NCBI RefSeq assembly: GCF_040712315.1
Contig: NC_134013.1
Span: forward strand, 81,412,001 to 81,476,000
DNA: 64,000 nt
Source: Castanea sativa
Lineage: Eukaryota; Streptophyta; Magnoliopsida; Fagales; Fagaceae
Reading direction: 5' to 3'
Shown here one piece after another: positions 12,218 to 26,393 of the stretch (its first letter is position 1; each line of letters starts with the position of its first letter). The position numbers were made by a program, and so were the translations under genes. Under the pieces are notes generated by a model, which saw nothing but the letters and a program-made list of their open reading frames with translations, was not told the DNA's origin and searched no databases.

Positions 12218-13150
12218 CAAAAAATGTAAAACTAACCCTCTAACTTTTAGTTTTTTTTATTTTTTTATTTTAGTCTCTAACTTTCAATTGTTGTCAATTT
12301 GGTACTCTGTTAAATTTCAGTTATGTCCTAGACGTTTTGGCTTTTTTTTTAAAAAAAAAAAATCAGAATTTAAAGAATATTAAAAAAAAAACTTACATAA
12401 AAAAAAAAAAGAGGTCCCTTTACCTGAAATCAAAACCCACGCACTCGGCTACCTTAAATCAAATCAATCAATGAAAACCGATACCGACCGAATCGTGTTT
12501 GTCTCTGTTGTTCTTCTTCTTCTTCTTCATCTTCTTCATGAGCATTACTGAAATTCACTGATGATGGTGATGAGTCCCAAAGAATTTAACGCTGGAGAAA
12601 ACCGAAGATGGGTGGCGAAAAAACCTCCCAACTGGCAATCTTGACTAGACCGAAACAAGGGTGTTGGTGTTGTTGGTATTGTGGGCATTCATCATCTCTA
12701 GTTGATCCAACTCGTTGTTGTTGAAGTTTGATTGGGGAGGTGTGGGCTGGATGGAATAAGCGTCGGAAGAGGCGTAGCCTGACATGCACTACTGAGGGCT
12801 AGTGCCGAAGCAGTAGCTGCCGCTGCCACCATCGAAAGTGTTGACGGAGAAGATTTCGGCATTGGAGAGGTTGGAAGGTCATGGGGTGTTGATGGAGTTT
12901 GTGGCGTTAATTTTTTTTTTTTTTTTTTTTTTTTACAGATTTTCCTTTTTTTCTTTTAATTCCGAAATATTAAAAAAAAAAAAAAAAAGTAAAACGACGT
13001 CTTTTAACGACAGCCCCCTAACTAAGTTTTAACTGAATCTTGCATTGACAAAAATTAAAAGTTAGAGGACTAAAATAAAATAAAAAATAATAATAATAAT
13101 AATAAAAAACGCTGAAAATTAGAGGGTCAGTTTTGTATTTTTGTCAAAAA
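12218..13150. mobile_element. TIR element with captured gene-like segment (Pack-MULE candidate)
   Basis: Long imperfect terminal inverted repeats face each other. The left arm (about 12225-12320) has AACTAACCCTCTAACTTTTA, then TTTAGTCTCTAACTTTCAATT. The right arm (about 13040-13145) holds the complements (TTAAAAGTTAGAGGACTAAA, TTAGAGGGTCAGTTTTG). Between them, 12430-12910 is markedly richer in G and C than its surroundings. On the minus strand it reads as Ser/Asn/Gln-rich protein-like sequence (for example SGYASSDAYSIQPTPPQSNF) broken by in-frame stops. The source gene was not recognised. Poly-A at both ends hides the exact termini and any target duplication, so the Mutator-like label is inferred from TIR length. 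Confidence 0.6.
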
Positions 13151-15354
13151 AAAAAAAAACAAACAAAAAGGCGAATTTATCGTACATACCCGTTTTTCCT
13201 AAGAAATATCTAAAAGTTTGCCTACAAAATGAAGGAAAATTGTATAATTAACTCCTTTCATGAAGGACTGCCATTAAATTCTATAATGACCTATCATGAT
13301 TTTGACTTTAACATTGAATCAATTGCAGAAGTTTTATATTTATGTAAAATGATCATTTTAACATTGTATGTTAAATTGCTCAAAATAATATTTTTAGTGA
13401 TTGCAAAATAGGGTGTCAATACAAAATTGTAAGAAATTTAAAATACTATTTCAATTTAAATTCAACTATCAATTTAATAATAAAAAATTAAAACGGAAAT
13501 TCATCAATATAATCTATAGTAATGTCTGGTTTTGATTAATACTCACTCACACGATGTATTTTTTTCAGATAATTTTTGTTCTTTTATTTTTATTCAATTT
13601 GAATTACATTATCAAAGTATTTCCTTTTGTTTAATTTTGATCTTTTAGTAACATGTGCATTGTATTGGCAATAATGTTAGTCTAAGATAAAATTACGTCC
13701 AGTCGTTTTTGTTCTTCATTTTTTATTTTTTTAAATTCTAAATTTTTGTCATTTTCCATTGAATGGGCTGAAATGGACATGGGCTTTAGGGTCATCCACT
13801 TGACACCTAGTGAATGTTTTAGGCATTGACAAGGTCCAATCACAGCTGTAAATTCAAAGCACCTCGACTTTGGGCCCCATATTAAGATGGATAACAAAGC
13901 ATATTGTGGGCCCACAATGTCCTTCAAATGGTGTTCCATGAAGTAAACTCCTAGACCATATTATATGATGCCAAAACCATCACATTACAAGGGCGAATTA
14001 ACATCATTTAAGACTAATTAAACATTGGCCCCCACTGGTTAATCAAGCTTGACTCCTAGCCACAAATCTTGTTCCTTCTAGGCATGAATGATTATAGTAC
14101 TGACTATTTAGCTAGGATTCCCTTTCTCATCTGCGGTATTACAAATTAATAAGAAACATGATTATGAGCCTAACATGCATATATAGTTCATAATTTTCGG
14201 TAGGTAGAAGAGACTTATCAATCATTATAACAGTTTAAATTATGGAAAAAGGTTGACAGAGATATTGGTTTAGGAAATTTTTTTAAAATTTTTTTTTATA
14301 AGAATAGAAGAAAAAAAACTGATTTTTTGGACAACTTTTTTTTTTTTTTTTGGGAGCTAAACGATAGAATGAACAGTTTTTTATATTTCTCATGAAAGTA
14401 GTATAAAAACTATTCCAAAATAATAGTTTATTAATAAATACTTTAGAGAAACCCGTTAATCAGATCTTTAAATTATTACTATTCTAAGAGTCTGTTTCAA
14501 ATCTGCTTATTTTGCTGAAATTACTGTAGAAAAAGGTAAAAATTAGCTGAAATAGTACAGTAGGATCTATGAATAGTATCACAAAGTGCAGTGGGACCCA
14601 TAAATGATAGCAAAAATAAGCTGAATAGTAAAATAAGCTGGCTTTTTAATTTGAAGTCAAACACATACTAAGAAGTACCAACAAAAATAGATATTAGTAT
14701 CCCTATTGGAAATCCTATTTGAAGTTTTTTTTTTTTGAGATACTATTTGAAGTTTTGAACAAATGCAGAGTCCTTGCCAAGACCCTCCCAAGTCCCAACT
14801 ATATAATATTATGTAGTAAATAATGTGGTTTATAAACTTTATAATTGATTAAAAAAAAGAGAGGTCAATTACTCGAGTCTAATACCTCCCCCACATAAGT
14901 GCAAGAGATGAATACACATTGTCTTATTTGTTTGGTAAGACTTATGCGATTAATATACTATGTTATGCAATATTAACAATACATTTGTACAATCCCATCA
15001 GAACGATAGATTTGTATGGGAACTGTTATTTTTTAAAGCTTCATTGCAATCCAAGATTCTTTTCTTTTTTTAATAGAGTTTTAATTTATGATATTCGCTT
15101 GTAATGATTGTCCTTTTTATTATTAAACCAAGATACTAATCGATTTTTGGTATAGGTAAATATTAAACCCCAAATCTTTTATTATTTTATTTACAGTTTA
15201 ATAAACTTGCAATATTTTTATTAAAAAAAAAAAGCATTTTCTGTAACTGCAACTTGATAAAAATTATGGACATCATTCCATAAGATTTTTGCTTAATTAT
15301 CTTCAAATTTTATGGTTTCTCTAATAAACACCAGACTAAAGTTCCTCAAAAAAA

Positions 15355-15386
<32 letters not shown>

Positions 15387-18300
15387 AAAAAGAAAAAAAG
15401 AAGAAGACCACCAAAGAAACCTCATGGAAAATAAGGTAGGTTTTATTAGTTCTATTTATATACCTAGTTTTGTTTCCTTATGTTTACCCCCAAAAAAAAG
15501 ATTTGTCTTTGTTAATGATATAATTTTAATAGGATCCAAAAAGTCATGTTAAATTTTAAAAATGTTCAAAAGAAAATAATGCAATAATTATATACTTATT
15601 AGATAAGTATTAATCCTTAATCGTTTTCATATTTCACAATCATTATTGATATGAAAGGACAAACCATATTATTGATAAGAAAGGACAAACCATTGCAAAA
15701 ATGAGATGAATGTTGTTAAGAACTAACAATCAGTAAAGTGTTAAAAAAAATTGAAATGATTGTATATATAATGCATGGGACATGAATATTGTTAAGAACT
15801 AACAATTTTAAATAGGATTTTTCCTTATATATTAATATCAACTAAATAATACGGAGTATCATTTTTCATTTTCTTTTAACCCAAAAAAAAAAAAAGGATA
15901 TTTAACTTTAGTATGAGATAAAGTTAAAATGACTCTATCTCAGATTCTCATGTTAAGCTAAAAGATGGGAAGTCAATAATTAATTTTTCAATTAATTTTA
16001 AGGTTACTATCAAAAAAATTAAAAAATAAGATAACATGTTAGAAAATACTTTTCCATGTAAAAATATTAATGTCGAAACAAATGTAGCGTAAAATACACC
16101 CATACAACTTCAAACATTGAACTGTTGAAGCGAACTTTTTTTTTTTTTTCTCCGTTCCTCCTTTCTTGTACACATCCCTTTTTATTTTTCACTTTTCATT
16201 TCTGTTTTTGAAGGTTCAAATAGTCGTAACTAAATGGGGGAAGTGTCCGAAAGGAACTGCAATCTGGCAGACTCGATCAGCTAAAGGAATGCGAAACCCA
16301 TGTGCCCAGAAATCAAGTGGGAAACAAGCCTCGAATATTGAATTGACAAATCGATAATTTTCACGTGAATTGAAGTCAGCTAGCCACCACATAATCCAAT
16401 TTGTTTGAAAGATCATCATATTTATGCACCGATCGATAGGTAAGACATCATGGAATTTGGTGACAAGGCTAATTGGCTTATACATGGCATTAGTTAGCCA
16501 ACCTCAAATTATTTCAAAATACAAACATAGAATTTGCACCTTATCTAATTTGTTATTATTATTATTTATTTATTTGAGAAAGTGCACCTTATCTAATTGA
16601 ATATATAGCACCATTTATGTAGTTTTGATGTACTGTGTATTAAATTTAATTGAAAAGCTAAATAAATTATTTTCAAACAAACCTGAAGTATCAATTATTG
16701 TGATTTGAGATCAGTGGAAGTTTATTCGTATGAACAAGAAAATAAAATATTCACACAAGACAATAATATTTAATATTTTAATGTGGTTTATCGGACTCCA
16801 TGCCTACATCTAAATTAAGGCAATGCCAAACAAAATCTACTATTAACGATATGTATTACAACTATACTTACCAGACCTTATAATACTCAGAACACACAGA
16901 AACAACATTCACAATCACAAATCTCACAAATATAAACAAAAATTCTCACAATTATGCAAACTAACTCACAAACCTCACAATCACAAAGCAACAAACACTC
17001 AGCACATAAACACAAGTATCTTTCAATCCCAAAATCTATCAAACTACTATTCGAAGAAACTTACTTCACATTCATCTAAGAGCCTTCTCCACTCTCCATG
17101 GTGGGAGGACCCTTACAAAAACCGCCGAACTCTTTGCAATAAGTCAATAACACCAATTTATAAGCGTTTAATTCCTTTTATTTTTATTTTTCTGAAATAT
17201 AAGCCTTTAATTCTATTCCTTGAAAGATAAGGAATACCCAATAACTTTTCTAGTAACTGAGATTACCACTTCATAAGACATCAAATTTGGTCCTTTTGGA
17301 TTCCTAATTGCAGTGGAGAAGAGGAAGTTCCTTGCTTGCTATGAGGCCTCATGCTTGCGCTTTCTTGAATGCTTACGTTACTAGAAAGTCAAGAAGGGAT
17401 GGTTAGAGCTACGGAAAAATATGCTTATCACGTATAAATCAAGAATTTGCGATTACAAGTAGACATATGTGCCTCGTGACCTATATGAAGAAAGAAAGAA
17501 ACAAAAGGTAAAATACATACGGTAAAGTTTCTCTTATTCGTGTGTAAATTTATTCATAGTGTATACGTACATACAAGCTGATCAAAATTGTATTTTCAAA
17601 ACATAATTTCAGCTAAAATTTGGAAATCATTTTTTTCACCATATTAAAATTATAACTAAAATGTGTTTTCAAAATACGATACACATTAAAATCGTGTATA
17701 ATTTGTATAGTTCAAAACACAACACACATTCTAAAATCATGTTTAATTTGTATAGTTAGTTGTGTACCACAATGACTAACCTTCCACCACCACACAATCT
17801 TTTGAATCTCCTTTCGCAAATCTTTTGTGACCAAAACTTATAGAAAAACATATTTTTCATATAAAAACAAGACCCTCTAAAATTGAGGATAAAATTGCTT
17901 ACCAAATTTCTCGAATCCCATAACACAAGAGTCTTGTGTATTGAGTACGATTTTTTTCCCAAATAAATATAAGCAATAATAGGATAATTAACAATGAAAG
18001 TAGTAGTTTACAGATTCATTATTATCAACGATGCACAAGCATAACCTATACGTCACGGTTGTTGAAAGAGATCATCTATCATTATAGCATGGCTTTCATA
18101 ATTTCCACTCTTATAAAAATTGGCTTTATATAGAGGGAAATCGTGGCTGTACAAATGTCATTCTCCAGCAAACAATAAATCTTAATTAAATTAGAGGAAG
18201 AGAGAAAAACATACTATAGTATATATGTAGGAGTCACCATTTGAATCTCACACTCTCAGTACGTAACTTCCCTATATAGGTTCAAGAAAATAATGGAAGC

Positions 18301-18395
18301 ATTATTTTTTGGGATCTATATATATTTGTTTAAAATTAATAAGTACAATGAAAAGCTTGTTTTTGATATTAATCCTATGACTACTTTGTGCGGCT

Positions 18396-18398
<3 letters not shown>
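13151..18398. other. AT-rich intergenic DNA, no gene recognised
   Basis: No supported exon across about 5 kb. Holds one MITE (14488-14668), long poly-A runs (15349-15400) and two copies of a small palindrome, TTGTTAAGAACTAACAA, at about 15714 and 15789. Open frames at 13682-13939 and 16166-16485 show no family features. Confidence 0.5.
14488..14668. mobile_element. short MITE with possible TAA duplication
   Basis: The left end (GAGTCTGTTTCAAATCTGCT) and right end (the complement of GTATGTGTTTGACTTCAAAT) form an imperfect inverted repeat, with AATAAGCTGAA-type motifs repeated inside in both orientations. TAA flanks both ends (14485-14487 and 14669-14671). The length is 181 bp with no coding capacity. 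A TAA duplication suggests a PIF/Harbinger (Tourist) type, but three bases are weak support. Confidence 0.55.

Positions 18399-18438
<40 letters not shown>
18399..18438. repeat. (TA)n microsatellite
   Basis: Uninterrupted TA dinucleotide tract of about 40 bp. Confidence 0.95.
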
Positions 18439-18440
<2 letters not shown>

Positions 18441-18600
18441 AATGATATATTTTGGATCTATTCTTACCAGGTCACATTATATAGCTTGGACTCTTATATA
18501 TAATATTGGTTCATTATGTGTTCTCATTTGATAGTCACTTCACATTAATTTTAAATTATTTTCTCATCGTTTATCTGAGGATGTTTGCTGACTTTGTGAT

Positions 18601-18602
<2 letters not shown>

Positions 18603-18660
<58 letters not shown>
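18603..18660. repeat. (AT)n microsatellite abutting a hairpin repeat
   Basis: AT dinucleotide tract of 58 bp that runs directly into the inverted repeat starting at 18661. Confidence 0.95.
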
Positions 18661-18663
<3 letters not shown>

Positions 18664-18949
18664 GTAATTTTAATTAAGAATTTTATAACTCATTTAGTTG
18701 ACATTTTTTATGTTTTAAAAAGAGATTAATATTACTTTTTTGAAGTAAAAAAAAAAAAAAGATATGTAGAGTTTAATTATACCTATATATTGGAATAATT
18801 TCTTGGTTGAGGGAGGTATAATTAAACTCTACATATCTTCTTCTTCTTCTTCTTCTTTTTTACTTCAAAAAAGTAATATTAATCTTGTTTTAAAACATAA
18901 AAAAAATATCAACTAATTGAGTTATAAATTTTTTAATTAAAATTACATT
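18661..18949. repeat. long hairpin-forming inverted repeat
   Basis: The left arm (18661-18784) and right arm (18814-18949) are near-perfect inverted copies around a loop of about 29 nt. The outer ends are AATGTAATTTTAATTA and its complement; the inner ends are ATTATACCT and AGGTATAAT. The main difference is a poly-A run in the left arm against TTC repeats in the right arm. If transcribed it would fold into a stem of roughly 120 bp. It may be a MITE or a young small-RNA hairpin. No clear target duplication was seen because the left flank is an AT microsatellite. Confidence 0.85.
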
Positions 18950-19306
18950 TTCTCGGTATTTGTTCTGCATTATATAAATTTCATCAAAAAAGAAGCTCCA
19001 CAAATAAAGCATTGCAGAGTTCACCATAATTGCTGAAGACACATGTCAGTCCTGTGCCATGGTGTTATGATAGTTTGTGCACTATAGTTTTTTTTTGGAA
19101 AGGTTGTGCCCTATAATTTTAAAGATACGCATCCTTCCTTCATATACAAAATAAAGAACGGATTATTGCCATCTGTTTTTTTAGACATGATAAAATTTCA
19201 TCCTATGATATTAATTTTACAATGATTATAAAAAAATTTACTACTTAATTAAGCTAACTGAAAATCTAGAATTTGCATTCTTCGCATATCTAAGTCACTA
19301 TTATCC

Positions 19307-19341
<35 letters not shown>

Positions 19342-19629
19342 GAAATGAAAGTAATAGCATTGCTAAACTAAACATGATATGGGCAAAAAAAAATTTCTCA
19401 CTAGGCAGGTTGAGAAGTATTTCGTGTATATATGCCAAAAAATGAATAAATAATTTTTCATATATGCACATGTGATGTCTCATGCACAAAGATACTCTTT
19501 AAACTCCATGAACCCTTTGGTTGGTTGTATAAGCCAAAAGAAAATTGCCTTTGAAATTGTCCTATAGCTAGCAAGCTAATTAATGACAACTAAACTAACA
19601 TATATGTTTCCTAGAAAAACAAGTAACGT

Positions 19630-19956
19630 CGCTCTGTTTATTTCAGCAATGATGTTTTCTAGAAAATGAGTTATTTTTTAAAAAGCATTTTCTATAAAAC
19701 TATCTCATTTTCTAATGTTTGGTAGCAACTTTAAATGAGTTGAAAAACAACCTCATAACTTCCCTTATTTAGCTTGCTGTGAGATAGAGTTGTTTTCTAA
19801 AAAAATTTAATGGAAAACAATCTCCAAAAATAAGCCATACTTTTTATGTTGACCAAAGATAGTTTTCCTTTTACTCATCTTTTTTTATGCTACCAAACAC
19901 TGAAAAATAAGGAAAACTATTTTTACACAAAGTTTTTCATTGAAACAAAAGTAGCG
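19630..19956. mobile_element. MITE, CGCTCTGTTT family, copy 1
   Basis: Ends CGCTCTGTTTATTTCAGCAATG and the complement of CGCTACTTTTGTTTCAATGA form imperfect inverted repeats. Internal motifs (AGCATTTTCTA, GACCAAAGATAGTTTTCC, CTACCAAACA) recur in the neighbouring copy at 19972-21222. Non-coding. No target duplication is evident. Confidence 0.65.
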
Positions 19957-19971
19957 TTAATTTCATCATTA

Positions 19972-21222
<1,251 letters not shown>

Positions 21223-21225
21223 TTA

Positions 21226-23049
21226 ATATTCTGTCTTTTCTGCTTTGTTGCGCTCCCTAAAAATCGAATAAAAATTGAGTTGTTGGCTGTTCACCTCACC
21301 TTTTCCATTGGGAAATTAATAATGATTATAAGCACGGTCTTGAGTCTTGACACGCAGTACATGTATGAGAAGACAGCTAAACCAAATAGCCTGAATTATC
21401 AAAAATTATAGTTCAATTATATAATGTGCTTTTTCTTAAACTGTTGACAAAGACATTTTGACAGAGACAAGGCAACAAATTACAAGAGCCCAGGAGTAAA
21501 ATTTAGTTGTGCATGCATACACACTAACGTAGAAATGAAGCAGCTAACTACGGTACCCTTTTACACCCCGAAATTTTTTGAAGGCTAAGGTTCATAACAA
21601 ATGTATTGAATTCGATTTCGAAAAAAAAAAGTATTACAATCACTGCCTTTATTTTTTTAAAGGTTGCCATTTCTTAAGGGCTTGACATAAAATTGGAATA
21701 AAAAAAAATTGCAATTGCAATATATCTATGGTATTTATCTTTCGTTCTTGCATTACAATGAAATCATCCACTCCAATTGATTTTTCAATTTCCTCTAATT
21801 TTTAGTTAATATGCAACATGCGCAACAATCTTTTAATTTTTAAACGTCACATATCTTATATTTAAATAAAAATTGGAGGAAAATTGAGGATTTAAAAAAA
21901 AGAAAATCTTATTTGAACTCTCTTTTTAATTACTAGTGCATCAAGTGGCTTTCGATTTTATAGAAGTTAAAATCATAAAAGGAAAAAAGCTTCAAACTTC
22001 TTATATCTGGAAATTTTGGGATATAAAAATTTTTCACAACGTATTTTATAATTGTTAAAGAATTCAATTTGTAGTGATTTATCAATAATATGCATATGTG
22101 AAGGATTATTACTCCCGTCACAACTTACCCCGTTCGATAGCAAGTTGTGAAAAATTAGTGTTTGTATCATTAATTGCTCAATCATGTCTCCCACCTTGAA
22201 TTTTTCTGACAAACTATATATTTACGTTTTGAGACTACTTAAATTTTGGGCTACAAAGTTTCATAATAAACTACTAATATTTTCAGCCAAAACATCTCTA
22301 AATAGCAAATGTTAGATTTTGAGATTTTTTTTTTTTTTTTCCCTTCTGCAAACAAAGCAAGTACTAAATTGACAAAGATGGATTTTATACTTTGCTTTTT
22401 AATTTTCCGTAAGATGCAAAATCTAAGAGTTTGAACATCCTATCGTGAATCGTGACCAAAAAAACGAGGTTTTTTTTTTATTAAAAAAAAAATTCCTTTC
22501 CCTTATGAGGGGTGCCATTAATTAATTCCAAGGCTCATTTTTGCTACCATCCTAACCCTGACACTGTTTTTTTTTTTTTTTTTTTTTGGATTCTCTCTCT
22601 AAATCCTAATCCTAGACTGGTTGATACTAGAATGTGTATGTAAAAATACTTGGTTGGTCCAAGATAAATGCCAATCAAATGGACCTGTTTCAGTTCGTAG
22701 TAATTGGAGAGGATCATAATCGGACTTATATATTCATTGTCTTAATTCCTCTGGACATTCCAATTGTTCAAAGGCCATTGTTTACTGTGGAAACCATGGA
22801 CCTCATACTCCCTAATCCTACACACTCTTGCTGGCCCGCAAGGGCTCCAGAAGGAAAGAGCCAGAGGCACAATCTGGAAATTATTGTTCTAACTTCGATC
22901 ATATAATGTTATAGCCAGCATACCAGCCTATGCAATTATTTTGATACTTATGATAGGGCCGCTTGCAATGCAAGTCTCCTGTAGCCTGTACTACAAAATC
23001 CAGCAATATTTTCTTTAATTTATTGGAAATAAGAAAAGAGAAATGATAT
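21226..23049. other. intergenic DNA, no gene recognised
   Basis: AT-rich. The open frame at 22634-22906 (90 residues) lies in the least AT-biased part, but shows no recognisable domain and its upstream context is not gene-like. It is left unannotated. Confidence 0.45.
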
Positions 23050-23205
23050 GTCCACAACATTTTTACAACAAATTTTAAGTGACAGACTGTTATTAGTTGT
23101 TATTATTAGGGCAAAAATGTAATCTTATCGTTAGGTTCAAATTTAAACCAATAACAACTAACCACCTATGATTTGTTGTGAAAATATTGTAAAAATGTTT
23201 TGAAT
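23050..23205. mobile_element. MITE, ACAACATTTTTACAACAAAT family
   Basis: The left end has CACAACATTTTTACAACAAA. The right end has the near complement TTTGTTGTGAAAATATTGT, then AAAAATGTTTTG. The middle segment with TAGGTTCAAATTTAAACCAA is shared, inverted, with 40388-40508. Non-coding, about 155 bp. Terminal bases not fixed. Confidence 0.65.
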
Positions 23206-23318
23206 GTAGCACCTCTTATAAGAAAATTGCCTCACCCTCTTAATATTTTTCGTTAAATTCAAATCTTCCAAATGGAGTGTTTTGTTTCTCCCTCTCTTTC
23301 CCAAAATCTATGCCAGGG

Positions 23319-25479
23319 TGTGGACACGGCCACGTGACGCTTCTCGGGAAAGGTTTTTTTTAAGAAAAAGAAAAGTTTGATTTTTTTGAGTATTTTTTAC
23401 TACTAAGAAAATCATGAGTCTAAAAAAAGTCGAGGAGTCGCCACTTATTTTATTATTATTTTTTTTTGCAAGGGAAAACAAAACAAGAAATAAAAACCCT
23501 TTTTTTTATTTGATTGACTCAATGGATAAGGAAAGTGGTTTACATCCACCAAGGACAAGTTCGGGGGTCAAATTACGCCGTGGGAAGGTATGAGGCACCC
23601 ACGCACGCCCGATATGTCTACCGGCCTCTACTAATTAAGTAAGGACTATTTGATGTTCAATTAATTGTTCAATGGGCACAATATTATTAACCAAATTCAT
23701 TACACCGAATCAAGCAAGTAGTTGATTTTATGGCATGGTGGCCTAGAGCTAGATCATAACACAAGATAACGATAGATAAAATAAAGAGCGGCAAATTAAT
23801 AACAAAACAAAATGACGACCAAGAAATTAACAAGCATGTTAAGAAATTGACATAACAACTACTAAAAAAAAGAAGCATGTGTAAACTTAAACTCTTCCAA
23901 AATATGATGTGGGTAATATGAGAACATTTCATTTTGAGGGACAAGAAGAACTGTAATCTTTTTAAAGAAAGAAAAAGTGAGGGCTTAATCAGATTGGCTT
24001 GTGACTTGGCATTGATTTGAAGTAAAAAAAAAGTTTTATTCTTATTTTTTTCTTGTGAAAACCGAAACCATGGACTTGATAAAAAAAATGCATTTTTTTG
24101 TTTTTTGTTTGTGGGATCCAGAATCAAACATTTGTTTCTGACTTGAAATAAAACAAAAGTATATTTTTTATATTTTGTCTGTAGAAACCGAAATAGTGGG
24201 GTTTGTTGGGAAGAACATTGGTTAGGCTAGCTAGCTACGGTGTAAAAGAAAAGAAAAGAAAAAGAACAAGTCTCCATCACAAGCTTTCAATGAATGGTCC
24301 ACCTTTTTTTTTAAACCACATGCTTACATGATTTAACCCCACCTTCCCATTTTAGCTTTCTTTTATTACAACCAAACCTTTCTCTTTGTTCACAAAACAA
24401 TCAAGTTTCAAGCTTTGATATTCAGACAGAAAAGAAAATACCCAGCAAAGCAAAGCAAGCAAGATTCAAATAGCTGAAACGCAAGTATAAAGAGTGGGGA
24501 GGTTGAAAACATACCTAACACCCTTGGATGGGTTTGATGGTAACTTCATTGAGATGAACGGCGGCGACAACGGCGTTCTTTGATGGATGGTCCCTCCGCC
24601 ACGCGACGCTCCACCGGCGACGGTTGACGGAGAGGTGCTGAAAAAAAATCGTGTACAATGGAATTTGTCCCCCCTCAGGACCGGATTTTCCCTTAAGAAA
24701 TCTCAATCTCTCAATTTTTTTGTGTTTTTTGAAAGCTTCTCTTTTTTTTTTTGAAGATTAGAATCAAAGAGGTGTGATGAAAATGAGTTTTTGAAAATCC
24801 CGAGAAAAAAAATGGGTCTATCCTCTTTTTCTAGAATCCGGTGGAAAACCCCAGGAAAAATTCTCTCCTTGTTTTCCTCCCCTCCCTTTTTTTTCCCCCT
24901 TCTTTTCTTTTTTTTCGGCCTTTTATCCTCTGCTCCTCTCTGTTTTTTTTGTTTTGCAAAATTTCAAAATCCACCACCTGCCCTCACTGGAACAGTGGTA
25001 TGACAGCCAGGACCTATGTGGGAGGTGTCTGTCCTGTGTACCCTCCCACCATTTTGTTGTGTTTTTTGTCCTTTTCTTTTTCCCCCTAAAGCTAGGTTTA
25101 TACCAATATATTTTGAAATAAAATGTAATTGTTTTAACGTTAAATTAACAGAGGGGGAGATTGAGACACAAAACTTGATTTTTTTATATAACTTTCAAAA
25201 ATTATGGATTTTGTGAAAAAAAAGGAAAAAAGAGACAGGCATGCATGAATTAAAATATAAAAAAAGGTTGGTTCAAATGCACTTAAAATAAAGAATTGAA
25301 AGTTAAAACTAAGAATAAACAAATATAGGAGTTAAAAAAAAGTAAAGAAAATAAAATAAAGATGTGCCAAATAAGAGAGAGATTAAGAAGTTATACATAC
25401 TATTTAATCAGTTCATCATTGGGGAGACGCATGCGCAAAGATATGCATTATAATTGAGGAACGAAATAGGGTGTCTACA
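23319..25479 (-). mobile_element. solo LTR (2.2 kb) with 5-bp target duplication
   Basis: On the minus strand the unit begins TGTAGACACCCTATTT (25479) and ends GTGTCCACA (23319), giving the TG...CA ends of an LTR with 9-bp near-inverted termini. Both sides carry the same five bases CAGGG (23314-23318 and 25480-25484). Near the 3' end it has AAATAAGTGGCGACTCC, a sequence familiar from Ty3/gypsy LTRs of dicots. There is no second LTR, primer-binding site or gag-pol, so recombination between the two LTRs of a full element is the likely origin. The open frames inside (23687-24127, 24515-25089) are LTR sequence, not genes. Confidence 0.88.
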
Positions 25480-25889
25480 CAGGGAAAGGAAACAAGAAAA
25501 GTATACTAATTAAAAATTTTAACTTAATAGTATAAATGAAATTCAACCAAAAAGTTAAAAAGCTTAGAAACGTTTTATGAAAAAAGAAATAATAATTAAT
25601 TTTTTTGATAACTCTTTATATTTGTCATGAAAATAGTGTCAAAACTGTGCTTTAAATGGTTTATTAACAGGGCATTACTACTCAAAGTAATTGTAATTCC
25701 AATTGGCCTTTACACCAAACTTTCATGTATGGGGGGGGGGGGGGGGGGTCTAAATCTTATCTTATATCTTCCATGTGACCTCTTATTTAGCACATGTATG
25801 AATTTTTTATGGTTTTAATTTTTTTATTTTTAAGGAAATCAAGAAAATTTGTTGAATTATACAAATAATACAAATTTTCCTCTATAAAA

Positions 25890-26393
25890 TGATATTGATG
25901 GTACTGACGAATATGGAACTGACGAAGATAAGTATAGACGAAGCTGCCTTCACGGACGAACATGACCAGTATCCGCGTCATCAAAAAGAATTAATGCCAT
26001 TCAATGCTGCCAAAAAAGCTCCAACCGTTACAAGACCAGCTGGACGAACCGATGGAACGCATTAAAGTCCATAACTCCACCAGAGACGTTATCAGGGAGT
26101 CATTAACACTCCAACGGCTACAATCCCCAAGGGTATATAAAACCCTCACAACACCAACACAAGGTACAGAGAAACAACATCACCACCTGAATCATTTTGA
26201 TTGGTATTTCAATTATTATCTTCTTCGATACTGACTTTATCATCGGAGGTGTTGTGGCAGGCACCACACCGATGACCACTTGAGTAAATTCCTGCTCCCG
26301 CAGGCTCGTCAGAGTACTTCCAAGAGCCATCTGGACGAATCCAAGCAAATCAACGAGATACTGCTTCATCAGATATAAATATATTTTTATCCA
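25890..26393 (+). mobile_element. probable solo LTR or LTR fragment, Ty3/gypsy-like
   Basis: A block of distinctly higher GC content starting TGATATTGATGG. It has a TATA motif (GTATATAAAACCC near 26132) followed by ATCATCGGAGGTGTTGTGGC and GGCACCACACCGATGACC, a pattern I recognise from the transcribed part of plant gypsy LTRs. The end near TTTTTATCCA is taken as the 3' terminus. Flanks are A-rich, so a target duplication cannot be called. The open frames at 26004-26447 are by-products. Confidence 0.6.

Noticed and set aside
22634..22906. 90-residue frame of fairly balanced composition
   Set aside because: No recognisable motif, no neighbouring exon, and no reason to prefer its ATG; could be a gene relic but unsupported.
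23687..24127. 146-residue minus-strand frame
   Set aside because: Entirely inside the solo LTR 23319-25479 and rich in Phe, Leu and Ser from T/A runs.
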